A stretch of 64,000 nt of DNA from Dyadobacter soli. GTDB lineage: Bacteria; Bacteroidota; Bacteroidia; Cytophagales; Spirosomataceae. A program made the position numbers and the translations under genes. Positions 32,544 through 42,061 of the stretch are shown one piece after another. The DNA lies in contig NZ_FNAN01000004.1 of NCBI RefSeq assembly GCF_900101885.1, forward strand, positions 62,001 through 126,000, given 5' to 3'. Under the pieces are notes generated by a model. That model did no database searches and was not told the origin of the DNA. It was given only the letters and a program-made list of their open reading frames with translations. Position 1 is the first letter of the stretch, and each line of letters opens with the position of its first letter.

Positions 32544-32630
32544 TTTAATAGACTTAATTTACCACCATCCTGTTTAGTAATATCAAATGGTCCGCTGCTT
32601 ATAACATCGATCCAAGCGCTACTAAACCCC

Positions 32631-34772
32631 ATGCGACACCTGAAAACCGCCCTTTCGGCCCTGCTTCTGATTTGCATTCCCGCCCTGCTTTTCGGGCAGA
32701 TTATCACCTGGAAAGAAATCCACCCGGGTGTTTGGAAAGGTACCGCGGGCAAGCCTGACGCTTACGACCTGCTCAAAGCAGCGGAAACAGCCGCCTCGCC
32801 CGCGCTTGCGAAACTCCCGAAGCAGGACTTCCCGCTCGATCGATCAGCCATCGCATTTCAGCTGAACAATGGGAAATCCTACCTGCGCCTGCCACTTCAA
32901 CGAAACGAGCAGCTTTACGGCTTTGGGTTGAATTTCCAGACCATTCACCAGCGGGGCCGCATTATGCAACTCCACGCCGACCATTACGGAAAGTCCGACA
33001 ATGGCCGCACGCATGCGCCGGTGCCGTTTTATGTGTCGTCGCTCGGTTATGGGGTATTTGTGAATTCTGCGAAATACATCGATGTGTACGCGGGCTCGGG
33101 CGTGCGCAAGGACAGCAAGAATCCGCCGAAGATCATGGACCGCAACACCGATAAAAACTGGGAAGCGCATCCCTACTCCGACGCGGTGGAAATGCTGATA
33201 CCCGCCGAGGGCATTGAAATCTACGTTTTTGCAGGTCCCAAACCCATCAACGCGATCGAGCGCTTCAACCTGCTGAGCGGCGGAGGCTGCCTGCCGCCAC
33301 GCTGGGGGCTGGGCTTCACGCAACGCGTGCACCGCCTCTACACCGCCGACCAGGTGAAGCAGGAGGCCATAGCATTTGAAGAAAAAGGTTACCCGCTCGA
33401 CTTCATCGGCCTCGAACCTGGCTGGCAGACCAAATCCTACCCCTGCACATTCGAATGGGACCGCTCGCGCTTCCCCGATCCGGCAGGGTTTGTAAAGGAT
33501 ATGGACAAAATGGGTGTCAAAATCAATCTTTGGACAAATCCTTACGTTTCTCCCGACGCCTCCATTTACAAAGCGATAGCACCTTACACCGGCTCGCACA
33601 CCGTCTGGAACGGCATTGTCCCCGACCTTTCCATGCCGCAGGCACGCAAGATACTGTTCGATCAGTTTGAAAAAGAGCATGTCAAAATCGGTGTCAGCGG
33701 CTACAAGATCGATGAGGTGGATGGCTACGACTCCTATCTCTGACCGGATGTGGCTACATTTCCTTCCGGTCGTTCCTCCGAACAGATCCGTCAGACCTAT
33801 GGGTTGCTTGTTCAAAAACACAGCTTCGACATGTTCAGGCGCAACAACATGCGTACATACGGGCTCGTGCGCGCTTCCAACGCGGGCGGGGCGCCGTTTC
33901 CCTATGTGATTTACAATGACAATTACAGCCACGAAGATTTCATCACCGCGCTCATCAACAGCGGCTACGCGGGCGTGCTCTGGACGCCGGAGGTACGCGC
34001 GTCGAAAACCGCCGAAGAATGGCTCAGGCGCTTTCAAACGGTCTGTTTCTCGCCGATGGCTATGATCAATGCGTGGTCGAGCAGTATGCAGCCGTGGACA
34101 TTCCCCGAAGTAGCGCCGCAGGTCAAGGCATTGGCTGAGCTGCGGATGCGCATGATGCCCTATTGGTATTCCGAATTTGCTAAATACCATTACAACGGCA
34201 CGCCGCCATTCCGCGGGATGAACCTGGAAGAAGGTTTTGGAATAAACATGGAAAAGGAAAAAACGACCGCCAACCTCCACGAAAACCCCTACGAAGAAGC
34301 CGTCACCCGCGAGGTGAAGGACCAGTATATGGCGGGCGAATACCTGCTCGTAGCACCGTTGTTCACAGGACAAACTTCCCGAAAGGTGATTTTGCCCAAA
34401 GGCAAATGGTACGATTTCTACACCGGTAAGCTGGCAGGTGACGGCGAAGTGATCACCATAAATCCAGGAATGGACCAGATTCCGGTTTTCGTGAAAGACG
34501 GCGGCATTATCCCGATGATGCCGGCCATGCTCCACGCACCGCGTTCGGGCACCAAAACAGACATCGAAATCCGGCATTATGGTCAAAAGAACGGAAGTTA
34601 TAACCTTTATGACGATGACGGTGAGTCATTTGCATATGAAAAAGGCGCATTCTCGTGGCGTACCATCAAGGTCGAAAGGCAGGGCGGGCAACTGAAAGGC
34701 AGCATTTCAGCACCTGAAAGCGGCAAGCCAAACTCAATCGGCAACGTTACCTGGAAGTCTATGACAGAATAG
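32631..34772 (+). pseudogene. GH31 family alpha-glycosidase interrupted by an in-frame TGA
   Basis: One 713-codon frame is split by TGA at 33741-33743; both halves are in the same frame and join without loss. The N terminus is a signal peptide (TALSALLLICIPALLFGQ). The first part has the N-terminal beta domain and the start of the GH31 barrel: PPRWGLGFTQRVHRLYTAD, PLDFIGLEPGWQTKSYP, and the nucleophile motif GYKIDEVDGYDSYL. The second part begins PDVATFPSGRSSEQIRQTYG and has the acid/base region and C-terminal domains. Homologues are expected to read Trp (TGG) at the stop position, so a single G-to-A change explains it. A 370-residue product would end just after the nucleophile and be inactive. 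Substrate is probably an alpha-linked glucoside or xyloside. Confidence 0.85.
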
Positions 34773-34773
34773 A

Positions 34774-35250
34774 TTACCCGGCGTCGAGGTCGCGGAAAGA
34801 GGAACTATGATGCCCTTTTTCCAATGGATTTTTTGCCAAAGCATCCATCAAAAATTCGGGATAGACGCGGATCGCATGCAAATCGGTGACGTCGTGCCAG
34901 TGAAACAGCAGCTCATCCTCCCCTTCCGAACCGAGAAAGTCATTCTGGTCGGGCAGGTTTAGGATTTGCATTTCAAAATAGAAACCGATCTCGTGGTACT
35001 TGTCGCCATTGTAAAGGAAGAAATTCTCGGAAACCCACAGCATTTCACCCGCTTCGGCGTTTAGGCCGGTTTCTTCCTGCATTTCACGCTGTAAAGTGTC
35101 TTTTGAAAACTCAAACAACTCACAACGCCCGCCGGGCAGCGTCCAGTAATTGTCGGAAGGGGTTTTGTGCAGAAGCACCTTGCCATTCAGCACCGCCACG
35201 CCGGCGACCCTGTAATTGAACAATGCTCCGTCGATACGCAGGCTGATCAT
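34774..35250 (-). CDS. NUDIX hydrolase
   Basis: 158 residues with a complete Nudix box: GGRCELFEFSKDTLQREMQE followed by ETGL, which fits Gx5Ex7REUxEExGU with the metal-binding Glu residues. It cleaves a nucleoside diphosphate linked to another group; the particular substrate cannot be assigned. Its 3' end is 1 bp from the end of the GH31 gene on the other strand, so the genes are convergent, and it is downstream of the LacI gene on the same strand. Confidence 0.92.
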   Translation of the reverse strand: MISLRIDGALFNYRVAGVAVLNGKVLLHKTPSDNYWTLPGGRCELFEFSKDTLQREMQEETGLNAEAGEMLWVSENFFLYNGDKYHEIGFYFEMQILNLPDQNDFLGSEGEDELLFHWHDVTDLHAIRVYPEFLMDALAKNPLEKGHHSSSFRDLDAG

Positions 35251-35270
35251 CGGTAATGCGGTTTTTCCCG

Positions 35271-36305
35271 CTAAACTACGGTTTTTCCCACAGACGACGC
35301 CCGGATCGTTAATGCTGTTTTGAGCGAGCGCGTTTCGAATTGGTCGGTTTTTTGAGGATGCTCGATCAGCCGTATGAGCAGTTCCACGGCTTGCTGACCC
35401 ATTTCCATCGCAGGCTGCATGACCGTAGTTAATGGTGGATTGAGCAAATCGGCTACGCTGATATTGGTAAAACCGACGATCGCGATTTGATCAGGGACCC
35501 GGATACCTTTTCGCTGAAAAACCGACATGCAGCCGGTCGTCAACCGGTCGCTCGCGGTAAATATGGCATCCGGCGGTTCCGGCAGCGTCAGCAGTTCGTC
35601 GATCGCAGCCTCGTTTTCAGCCTCGATCTTCCCGCCGTAAGAGCAATACTTGACATACGCATCATCGAAAGGAATACCGTAATCTTCCAATGCCTTTTTA
35701 TAACCCGCCAGTCGTTCCGTAGCGATCGACAGATAGATAGGGCTCGTCAAATGCGCAATGCGCTTGCGACCCGACAGAATCAAATGCTCGGTGGCCTCGT
35801 AGCTTCCCGTAAAATTGTCGGCTACCACCTTATGTGTTTCTATATCATTAGGCACACGATCCAGGAACACGATCGGCAGCCCTTTTTCCATTAGCTCCTG
35901 AAAATGCACGAGGTTGGTCGTGAGGCTCGCCAGCGAAACCAGCAATCCATCCACACGCCTGGAAACCAGATAGTTGGTATTCGCCACTTCCCGTTCATAA
36001 GAATCATGGCTTTGAAAAATCACCACATGATAACCCAGGTTATAAGCAATGGATTCTATGCCATTGATGAGCTGCGAGAAAAAGTGGTTTGCGATTTCGG
36101 GAATAATGACGCCAATCGACTTGCTTTTGCTATCCTTCAAGCTCAGGGCAATCGGGTTCGGACGGTAATTCATCCGCTCGGCGTACTCCATTACCAGCTT
36201 TTTGGTCTCCGGGTTGATCTCGTAGCTATTTCTCAATGCACGTGAAACCGTCGAAGTCGACAGGTTCAGCGCCTTTGCAATATCCTTAATGGTGATGGTC
36301 TCCAA
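35271..36305 (-). CDS. LacI-family transcriptional regulator
   Basis: 344 residues from the TTG at 36305 (METITIKDIAKALNLSTSTV), which puts the helix-turn-helix at the N terminus as in LacI proteins; another TTG at 36344 would add 13 residues. HTH: IKDIAKALNLSTSTVSRALR, then a hinge helix near 50-60 and the periplasmic-binding-like sensor domain (KSIGVIIPEIANHFFSQLIN, GLPIVFLDRVPNDIE, PPDAIFTASDRLTTGCMSVF). It is divergent from kduD across 265 bp, so it is the probable sugar-responsive repressor of the uronate genes. I did not find a clear palindromic operator. Confidence 0.93.
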   Translation of the reverse strand: METITIKDIAKALNLSTSTVSRALRNSYEINPETKKLVMEYAERMNYRPNPIALSLKDSKSKSIGVIIPEIANHFFSQLINGIESIAYNLGYHVVIFQSHDSYEREVANTNYLVSRRVDGLLVSLASLTTNLVHFQELMEKGLPIVFLDRVPNDIETHKVVADNFTGSYEATEHLILSGRKRIAHLTSPIYLSIATERLAGYKKALEDYGIPFDDAYVKYCSYGGKIEAENEAAIDELLTLPEPPDAIFTASDRLTTGCMSVFQRKGIRVPDQIAIVGFTNISVADLLNPPLTTVMQPAMEMGQQAVELLIRLIEHPQKTDQFETRSLKTALTIRASSVGKTVV

Positions 36306-36570
36306 TGGAAAAATTGGTTTATTCCAACTTATTATTCGTTTCAAAATATCTTCTACCCCTCTGCGCCGCTGTGCCGGACTGCCAATTTATCCTAAAATTT
36401 ACAATCATCCGGCTCAACTGACAACGTTCCCGATAACGATTGCACAAAAAAAGACAATTCGTTATTTGATTTTTCTGATTATTCAGTCTAACATCGTTTG
36501 ATTGGGGTCTATTTACAATCGACGCTAAAATTATCGGATACCCCGAAAAAGACAAACCATATACCCATTA

Positions 36571-37341
36571 ATGAACACCGTTAATTTTTTTGATCTGACC
36601 GGTAAAACCGCATTGGTAACCGGTTGCAATCGCGGCATCGGGAAAGCCATGGCCGAGGCACTCGCCGAAGCCGGCGCTGACATTATCGGCGTGGCGTCGT
36701 CGGAGTTTAAGGAAGGTAGCGAAACTGAACGCGCGATCCGCCAAACCGGCCGGAAATTTTATCCCTACCAGGCCGACCTCGGCGATCGCGAAAAGCTATA
36801 TCAGTTTATAGCCAAGGTCAAAAACGACCATCCCGTAATCGACATCCTGATTAATAATGCAGGTATTATCCTGCGCCAGCCCGCCGCGGAGCACCCCGAC
36901 GAATATTGGGACAAAGTGCTGAATATTAATCTCGACGCACCGTATATCCTCGCCCGCGAGCTAGGTAAGGAAATGATCGCGCGTGGCTCGGGCAAAATTA
37001 TTTTCACAGCTTCGCTGCTCACATTCCAGGGCGGCATCAATGTGCCGGGTTATACGGCTTCCAAAAGTGCCATCGGCGGCCTGGTGAAAGCATTGGCCAA
37101 CGAATGGGCTGGTAAGGGCGTGAATGTGAACGCCATCGCACCCGGCTACATCAATACCGACAACACCGAAGCATTGCGCAACGATCCCGTACGCAGCAAA
37201 TCCATCCTCGACCGCATTCCGGCTGGCCGCTGGGGCACGCCCGAAGATTTCAAAGGCCCGACATTGTTCCTTGCCTCCGAAGCAGCGAGTTACGTCCACG
37301 GAACGACCTTAACCGTCGATGGCGGCTGGATGGGCCGTTAG
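36571..37341 (+). CDS. kduD: 2-dehydro-3-deoxy-D-gluconate 5-dehydrogenase
   Basis: 256-residue classical short-chain dehydrogenase: cofactor motif VTGCNRGIGKAMAEA, NNAG near residue 90 (LINNAGIILRQPA), catalytic Ser region FTASLLTFQGG, and PGYTASKSAIGG with Tyr and Lys. KduD interconverts 2,5-diketo-3-deoxygluconate and 2-keto-3-deoxygluconate using NAD(H). The call rests on size, the KduD-like sequence (FDLTGKTALVTGCNRGIG, GRWGTPEDFKGPTLFLASEA) and the adjacent kduI gene 44 bp downstream. First gene of the uronate operon. Confidence 0.94.
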   Translation: MNTVNFFDLTGKTALVTGCNRGIGKAMAEALAEAGADIIGVASSEFKEGSETERAIRQTGRKFYPYQADLGDREKLYQFIAKVKNDHPVIDILINNAGIILRQPAAEHPDEYWDKVLNINLDAPYILARELGKEMIARGSGKIIFTASLLTFQGGINVPGYTASKSAIGGLVKALANEWAGKGVNVNAIAPGYINTDNTEALRNDPVRSKSILDRIPAGRWGTPEDFKGPTLFLASEAASYVHGTTLTVDGGWMGR

Positions 37342-37385
37342 TTAAACCAATTAGTACAAAGAAACTCAAAAAGCAGCCGCATCAT

Positions 37386-38216
37386 ATGCAGATCAGATTT
37401 GAAAGCAGCCGGAAAGAAGTAGCGCAAATGGACACCGACGCCCTGCGCGACAATTTTCTGGTTAAAGATATTTTCCAGGAAGGTGAGATCCATTTCGTAT
37501 ACAGCCATTACGACCGCGTGATCATCGGCGGCGCCATTCCGCTCGCAACGCCGCTCGCTATCCCGGTTTTCGACGCGTTAAAAGCTTCCTACTTTCTCGA
37601 AAGACGTGAAATCGGCATTATCAACATCGGCGGCGACGGCGAGGTGATTGCCGACGGCGAGCATTTCGCAGTGAGCAAACTCGGTTGCGTGTATGTGGGG
37701 AAAGGGACAAAAGAAGTGCTGCTAACCAGCAAAAACCCTGCTGAACCAGCCGCTTACTACCTCCTATCCTCGCCCGCACACCACACCCACCCTACCCGTT
37801 TGTTCACCAAGGAGGACGCTACGCCGGCCACAGTGGGCAGTATGGAAACTTCTAACCACCGCACGATTTATAAATACATTCATATGGATGGCATTCAGAG
37901 CTGTCAGCTAGTGATGGGTCTGACGGTACTGCAAACGGGAAGCGTTTGGAATACAATGCCTTCCCACGTGCACGATAGGCGTATGGAAGCCTATTGTTAT
38001 TTCGATGTACCTGAAAATCAAAGGGTATTGCATTTAATGGGAGAACCTTCGGAAACCCGTCACTTATGGGTGGCCAATCGCCAGGCAGTGATCTCGCCGC
38101 CGTGGTCGATCCATTCGGGTTGCGGAACTTCGAACTACGCATTCATTTGGGGAATGGCGGGCGAAAACAAGGATTATACAGACATGGACCCGGTGCTGAT
38201 CGGCGATCTCAGATAA
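37386..38216 (+). CDS. kduI: 5-dehydro-4-deoxy-D-glucuronate isomerase
   Basis: 276 residues, the family size. Cupin-type metal site: SHVHDRRMEAYCYFDVP holds the His-x-His and Glu ligands and the later WSIHSGCGTSNYAFIWGM the last His. Other KduI blocks: PLATPLAIPVFDALKASYFL, TSNHRTIYKYIHMDGIQSCQ. It isomerises 4-deoxy-L-threo-5-hexosulose uronate, the open form of unsaturated uronate, to the KduD substrate. Its stop overlaps the start of the next gene by one base (TAATG), a sign of translational coupling. Confidence 0.97.
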   Translation: MQIRFESSRKEVAQMDTDALRDNFLVKDIFQEGEIHFVYSHYDRVIIGGAIPLATPLAIPVFDALKASYFLERREIGIINIGGDGEVIADGEHFAVSKLGCVYVGKGTKEVLLTSKNPAEPAAYYLLSSPAHHTHPTRLFTKEDATPATVGSMETSNHRTIYKYIHMDGIQSCQLVMGLTVLQTGSVWNTMPSHVHDRRMEAYCYFDVPENQRVLHLMGEPSETRHLWVANRQAVISPPWSIHSGCGTSNYAFIWGMAGENKDYTDMDPVLIGDLR

Positions 38217-38572
38217 TGGAAACATTGAAAGAAAAGGAATTCATCGCGGACGGCGAAATCGCCTGGGAGGACCTGGGAGGCGGCCTGAAACGCAAGATCA
38301 TGGCGTACGACAATAACCTGATGATGGTGAAAGTCGCATTTGAAAAAGGTGGGATTGGTACGCTGCACAGCCATTTCCATACCCAGATGAGCTACGTCGA
38401 AAGCGGCGAGTTCGAGATTACGATCGGCGAGCGGAAGCAGGTTTTGCGGCAGGGGGATGTGTACTACATTCCACCGCACGTCGTGCATGGCGCATTATGT
38501 CTTTCGGCCGGGATGCTGGTCGATATTTTCACTCCCATGCGGGAGGATTTTGTAACTATTCCAAAGGCGTAA
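38216..38572 (+). CDS. kdgF: KdgF-like cupin
   Basis: 118 residues from the ATG at 38216 that overlaps the kduI stop. It is a single cupin: metal motif LHSHFHTQMSYVESGEFEIT (His-x-His, Gln, Glu) and DVYYIPPHVVHGALC with the last His. KdgF converts 4,5-unsaturated uronates, made by lyases or by GH105 enzymes, to the linear keto form used by KduI, replacing slow spontaneous ring opening. The placement between kduI and the GH105 gene supports this. Confidence 0.9.
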   Translation: METLKEKEFIADGEIAWEDLGGGLKRKIMAYDNNLMMVKVAFEKGGIGTLHSHFHTQMSYVESGEFEITIGERKQVLRQGDVYYIPPHVVHGALCLSAGMLVDIFTPMREDFVTIPKA

Positions 38573-38582
38573 CGCATTGCTG

Positions 38583-40514
38583 ATGACCATTTCTCTACCT
38601 CGTTTTCGTCATTTCTGGATCGCCTGCCTCGCGACTACCTGGTCGTATGCGCAGGAATTGCCGCTTTCGCGTCAGATGGCGGATTCTTTTATGGCTAACC
38701 ATAAGGATTCGATCCTCGTCGGCAAAAACACGGCGACGAAATGGGACTACGAGCAGGGATTAATGCTGAAAGCGATCGAAAAAGTGTGGTACCGCACCGG
38801 CGAGGGAAAGTATTTCGAATACATCCGCAAGGACATCGACCAGTACGTGCGTCCCGACGGCTCCATCCGCACTTATCGCGCCGATGAATACAACATCGAC
38901 AACATTCCGCCAGGCCGTGCATTGCTGACATTGTACCAGCAATCGCAGCCCGACAAGGAGAAATACAAAAAGGCCGCCGACCTGCTCTGGAAGCAACTCG
39001 AAGAGCAGCCGCGCACCAAAGAAGGCGGTTACTGGCACAAAAAGCGTTATCCCAACCAGATGTGGCTCGACGGCCTGTTCATGGGCGAGCCGTTCGCGGC
39101 CGAGTACAGCGCCATTTTCCATCACCCCGAGCATTTCGACGACATCGTGAAGCAATTCACATTGATCGAAAAATACGCCGTGGACGAGAAAACGGGCCTC
39201 GTTTACCACGCTTACGACGAAAGCCGCGAGCAGAAATGGGCAGACAAGACGACCGGTCGCTCCCCGAGCTTCTGGGCACGCGCCATTGGCTGGTACGCCA
39301 TCGCGCTTGTGGATGTGCTCGATTACCTGCCGGCGCAGCATCCCGGACGAGCGCAGCTCATCGGTTATCTGCAAAGGTTAGCGCCCGTTTTGGCCAAATA
39401 CCAGGACCCCGCATCCGGCGCCTGGTACCAGGTGATCGATCAGGGCAAACGGGCTGGCAATTACCTGGAAGCATCCGCCTCGTGCATGTTCGTATATGCG
39501 CTCGCGAAGGGCGCGCGGCTGGGCTACATTCCTGAAAAATTCGCAGCCAATGCGCAGAAAGGTTACCAGGGAATCCTTCAAAATTTTGTAGAAAAAGAAG
39601 CCAACGGCACATTAAGCCTCAATAAAACCGTCAGCGTCGGCGGCCTCGGCGGCACGCCTTACCGCGACGGCACATACGAATATTACCTCAGCGAGCCTAT
39701 CCGCAAGAACGATCTGAAAGGCATCGGGCCATTCATTTTTGCGAGTATTGAAATGGAGATTGCGGCGGAGAATGCCATTGGGAAAGGCAAAACGGTTGGT
39801 GTGGACTATTATTTCAACCATGAAACGCGGAAAGACCTCACCGGCGCACCGGAACAATTCCACTACACGTGGGAAGACCGCATGCATTCCGGTTTCTGGC
39901 TTTGGGGCAATACTTTCCGGGAATTGGGGGCCAAAACGGTTGCCGTTCCGGCAGCGCCTACGCAGGCCAGCTTGAAAGACGTCAACATTTACATTATCGT
40001 CGACCCGGACACTAAGAAAGAAACGCCCGAGCCGCATTTCATCGATGACAAATCCATTTCCGAAATTGAAAATTGGGTAAAAGCCGGCGGCGTGCTGGTA
40101 CTGATGGCCAACGACACGGCGAACTGCGAAATCCCGCATTTCAACAAGCTGGCTGCGAAATTCGGCATTCAGTTTACGAATAAGAACCGGAATATGGTGC
40201 AAGGCACGCAGTTCGAGCAGGGCAAACTGATGATCTCCGCCGAAGCAAAAGCCGTTTTTCCCCACACTGAAAAAATTTACATCAAAGAGCTTTCACCACT
40301 TGCCCTCACTTCGCCCGTAAAACCGTTGCTGACGGATCAGGGCGACGTCATTTTCGGGATTTCCAAATATGGTAAGGGTACCGTGTTCGCCGTCGGCGAT
40401 CCGTGGCTTTACAATGAATATGTTGACGGCAGGAGGATCGACACCAGCTTCGAGAATTTCGAGGCAGGTAAAGACCTCGCCGGTTGGTTGTTGAAACAGG
40501 TTGTTAAAAAGTAA
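38583..40514 (+). CDS. GH105 unsaturated rhamnogalacturonyl hydrolase with C-terminal DUF4350-like domain
   Basis: 643 residues with a signal peptide (HFWIACLATTWSYAQ), so exported. Residues about 25-395 are an (alpha/alpha)6 barrel of GH105, with PNQMWLDGLFMGEPF carrying the catalytic Asp and WARAIGWYAIALVDVLDYLP. The family uses water to cleave the unsaturated galacturonyl end of rhamnogalacturonan or other uronide disaccharides. From about 465 to the end a Rossmann-like domain (DVNIYIIVDPDTKKETPEP, WVKAGGVLVLMANDTANCE, YGKGTVFAVGDPWLYNEYVD) resembles DUF4350, a presumed carbohydrate-binding or scaffold add-on. The ATG at 38583 is preferred over a TTG two codons before. Confidence 0.92.
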   Translation: MTISLPRFRHFWIACLATTWSYAQELPLSRQMADSFMANHKDSILVGKNTATKWDYEQGLMLKAIEKVWYRTGEGKYFEYIRKDIDQYVRPDGSIRTYRADEYNIDNIPPGRALLTLYQQSQPDKEKYKKAADLLWKQLEEQPRTKEGGYWHKKRYPNQMWLDGLFMGEPFAAEYSAIFHHPEHFDDIVKQFTLIEKYAVDEKTGLVYHAYDESREQKWADKTTGRSPSFWARAIGWYAIALVDVLDYLPAQHPGRAQLIGYLQRLAPVLAKYQDPASGAWYQVIDQGKRAGNYLEASASCMFVYALAKGARLGYIPEKFAANAQKGYQGILQNFVEKEANGTLSLNKTVSVGGLGGTPYRDGTYEYYLSEPIRKNDLKGIGPFIFASIEMEIAAENAIGKGKTVGVDYYFNHETRKDLTGAPEQFHYTWEDRMHSGFWLWGNTFRELGAKTVAVPAAPTQASLKDVNIYIIVDPDTKKETPEPHFIDDKSISEIENWVKAGGVLVLMANDTANCEIPHFNKLAAKFGIQFTNKNRNMVQGTQFEQGKLMISAEAKAVFPHTEKIYIKELSPLALTSPVKPLLTDQGDVIFGISKYGKGTVFAVGDPWLYNEYVDGRRIDTSFENFEAGKDLAGWLLKQVVKK

Positions 40515-40525
40515 ATCTCAACGCT

Positions 40526-42061
40526 ATGGGCTACCTCTTCCGGGAAAACCTTCGCCAGCTCAGAAGCCAGCCCGCTGTGGTGGTGGCCGATGATTCCGTG
40601 TTCCAGCTGCCGGAAAAAGTGCTGCAATTCGGCACCGGCGCATTTCTACGCGGCCTGGCCGATTATTTCATAGACAAAGCCAACCGGCAGGGCGTCTTCA
40701 ATGGCCGCATCGTGGTTGTGAAATCCACCGATCAGGGCGATACGAAGGCATTCGAAAGACAGGATAACCTCTATACGATTTGCTCCCGGGGCATTCAGAA
40801 TGGTGAGGCAAAGGAGGAGAATATCATTTCTTCGGCCATCAGCCGTGTACTTTCGGCTAAAACGCAATGGTCGCTCGTGCTGGATCTGGCAAAGAATCCC
40901 GCGGTCAGCATCGTGATTTCCAATACTACCGAAACCGGCATTCAGCTCGTACAGGATGATATTTACCAATGGCCGCCCGTGTCGTTTCCCGGCAAGCTGC
41001 TGGCTTTTTTGTATGCGCGTTACGTGGCATTCAGCGGCAACCCCGATTTTGGTATCACCATTATTCCAACGGAACTGATTGCCGATAATGGCAAAAAACT
41101 CGAATCCATCATCCTGGAACTCGCTCACCGCAATGGCCTGGAAGGTGCTTTTATCGACTGGATCGAACAAAATAATTTCTTCTGCAATTCCCTCGTCGAC
41201 CGCATTGTGCCCGGCAAACCCGACGAAACACGACTGAAAGAACTAGAAGAAGAGCTCGGTTACCGCGATGAGCTGCTCATCACGACTGAGCATTACCATT
41301 TGTGGGCCATTGAGGGCGACGAACGTATCCGTCAGAAAATCGGCTTTTATGGTATCGACGAAGGCCTGATCATCGAGCCGGACATCGAACAATACCGCGA
41401 ACTCAAACTACGCCTGCTCAATGGCGCCCACACGCTCGGAGGCGGGCTGGCGCATTTGTGTGGCTTCAAAACCGTGGTAGAAGCGATGAACGACCCGTTT
41501 TTCTCCGCATTCATCACGCATTTGATGGAAAGCGAGATCGCGACCGCCATTCCCTACGAAGTCCGTCCCGAGGTAGCACTGGCATTCAGCCGGCAGGTTG
41601 CCGACCGGTTCCGCAATCCTCACATTCTACACAAGTGGTTCAATATCAACCAGAATTACTCCGCCAAGATTCTTTCGCGGGTCATTCCGACCTATCTTAA
41701 CTACGAAGCAAAGAATGGTTACCTGCCCGAATACATGACTTTCGGGCTTGCCGTTTTCATCCATTTCATGAAAGTCGTGAAGAAAGAGGGCGACAATTAC
41801 TACGGCCGCATCGATGGCCTCCCCTACCTGATCCAGGACCCGAAAGCCGCATTTTTCTACCAGAAATGGCAAATGGCATCTCTGCCCGACATGGTGCAGG
41901 CGATATTGAAAGAACAATCGATTTGGGGCCGTGACCTGAACAAAACTGCGGATGCACATACTTCCATCGTCAGGCATCTCCAATCCATTGCGCAAAACGG
42001 TATTAACGAAACTTTGAAAACGCTTTTAGAAAAAACGGAATATGCATTCTCACAATCCTGA
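40526..42061 (+). CDS. uxaB: Tagaturonate reductase
   Basis: 511 residues of the mannitol/polyol long-chain dehydrogenase family. The N-terminal Rossmann start is KVLQFGTGAFLRGLADYFID; FQRG-type context continues to VISNTTETGIQ. The conserved catalytic Lys and His region is LRLLNGAHTLGGGLAHLCGF. This protein matches the UxaB subgroup (FFCNSLVDRIVPG, LLITTEHYHLWAIEGD), which reduces D-tagaturonate to D-altronate with NADH in galacturonate catabolism. It overlaps the transporter gene downstream by 20 bp. UxaA and UxaC, which complete the route, are not in the window. Confidence 0.9.
   Translation: MGYLFRENLRQLRSQPAVVVADDSVFQLPEKVLQFGTGAFLRGLADYFIDKANRQGVFNGRIVVVKSTDQGDTKAFERQDNLYTICSRGIQNGEAKEENIISSAISRVLSAKTQWSLVLDLAKNPAVSIVISNTTETGIQLVQDDIYQWPPVSFPGKLLAFLYARYVAFSGNPDFGITIIPTELIADNGKKLESIILELAHRNGLEGAFIDWIEQNNFFCNSLVDRIVPGKPDETRLKELEEELGYRDELLITTEHYHLWAIEGDERIRQKIGFYGIDEGLIIEPDIEQYRELKLRLLNGAHTLGGGLAHLCGFKTVVEAMNDPFFSAFITHLMESEIATAIPYEVRPEVALAFSRQVADRFRNPHILHKWFNINQNYSAKILSRVIPTYLNYEAKNGYLPEYMTFGLAVFIHFMKVVKKEGDNYYGRIDGLPYLIQDPKAAFFYQKWQMASLPDMVQAILKEQSIWGRDLNKTADAHTSIVRHLQSIAQNGINETLKTLLEKTEYAFSQS

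Noticed and set aside
32844..34586. Large 580-codon open frame on the minus strand across the GH31 gene
   Set aside because: It reads Arg/His/Val-rich sequence with no domain texture and is antisense to a gene with clear GH31 motifs, so it is a GC-driven shadow frame.
36306..36570. LacI operator upstream of kduD
   Set aside because: Words such as GATAACGATT with a central CG were noticed but no symmetric palindrome or full -7 element was found, so no site is claimed.
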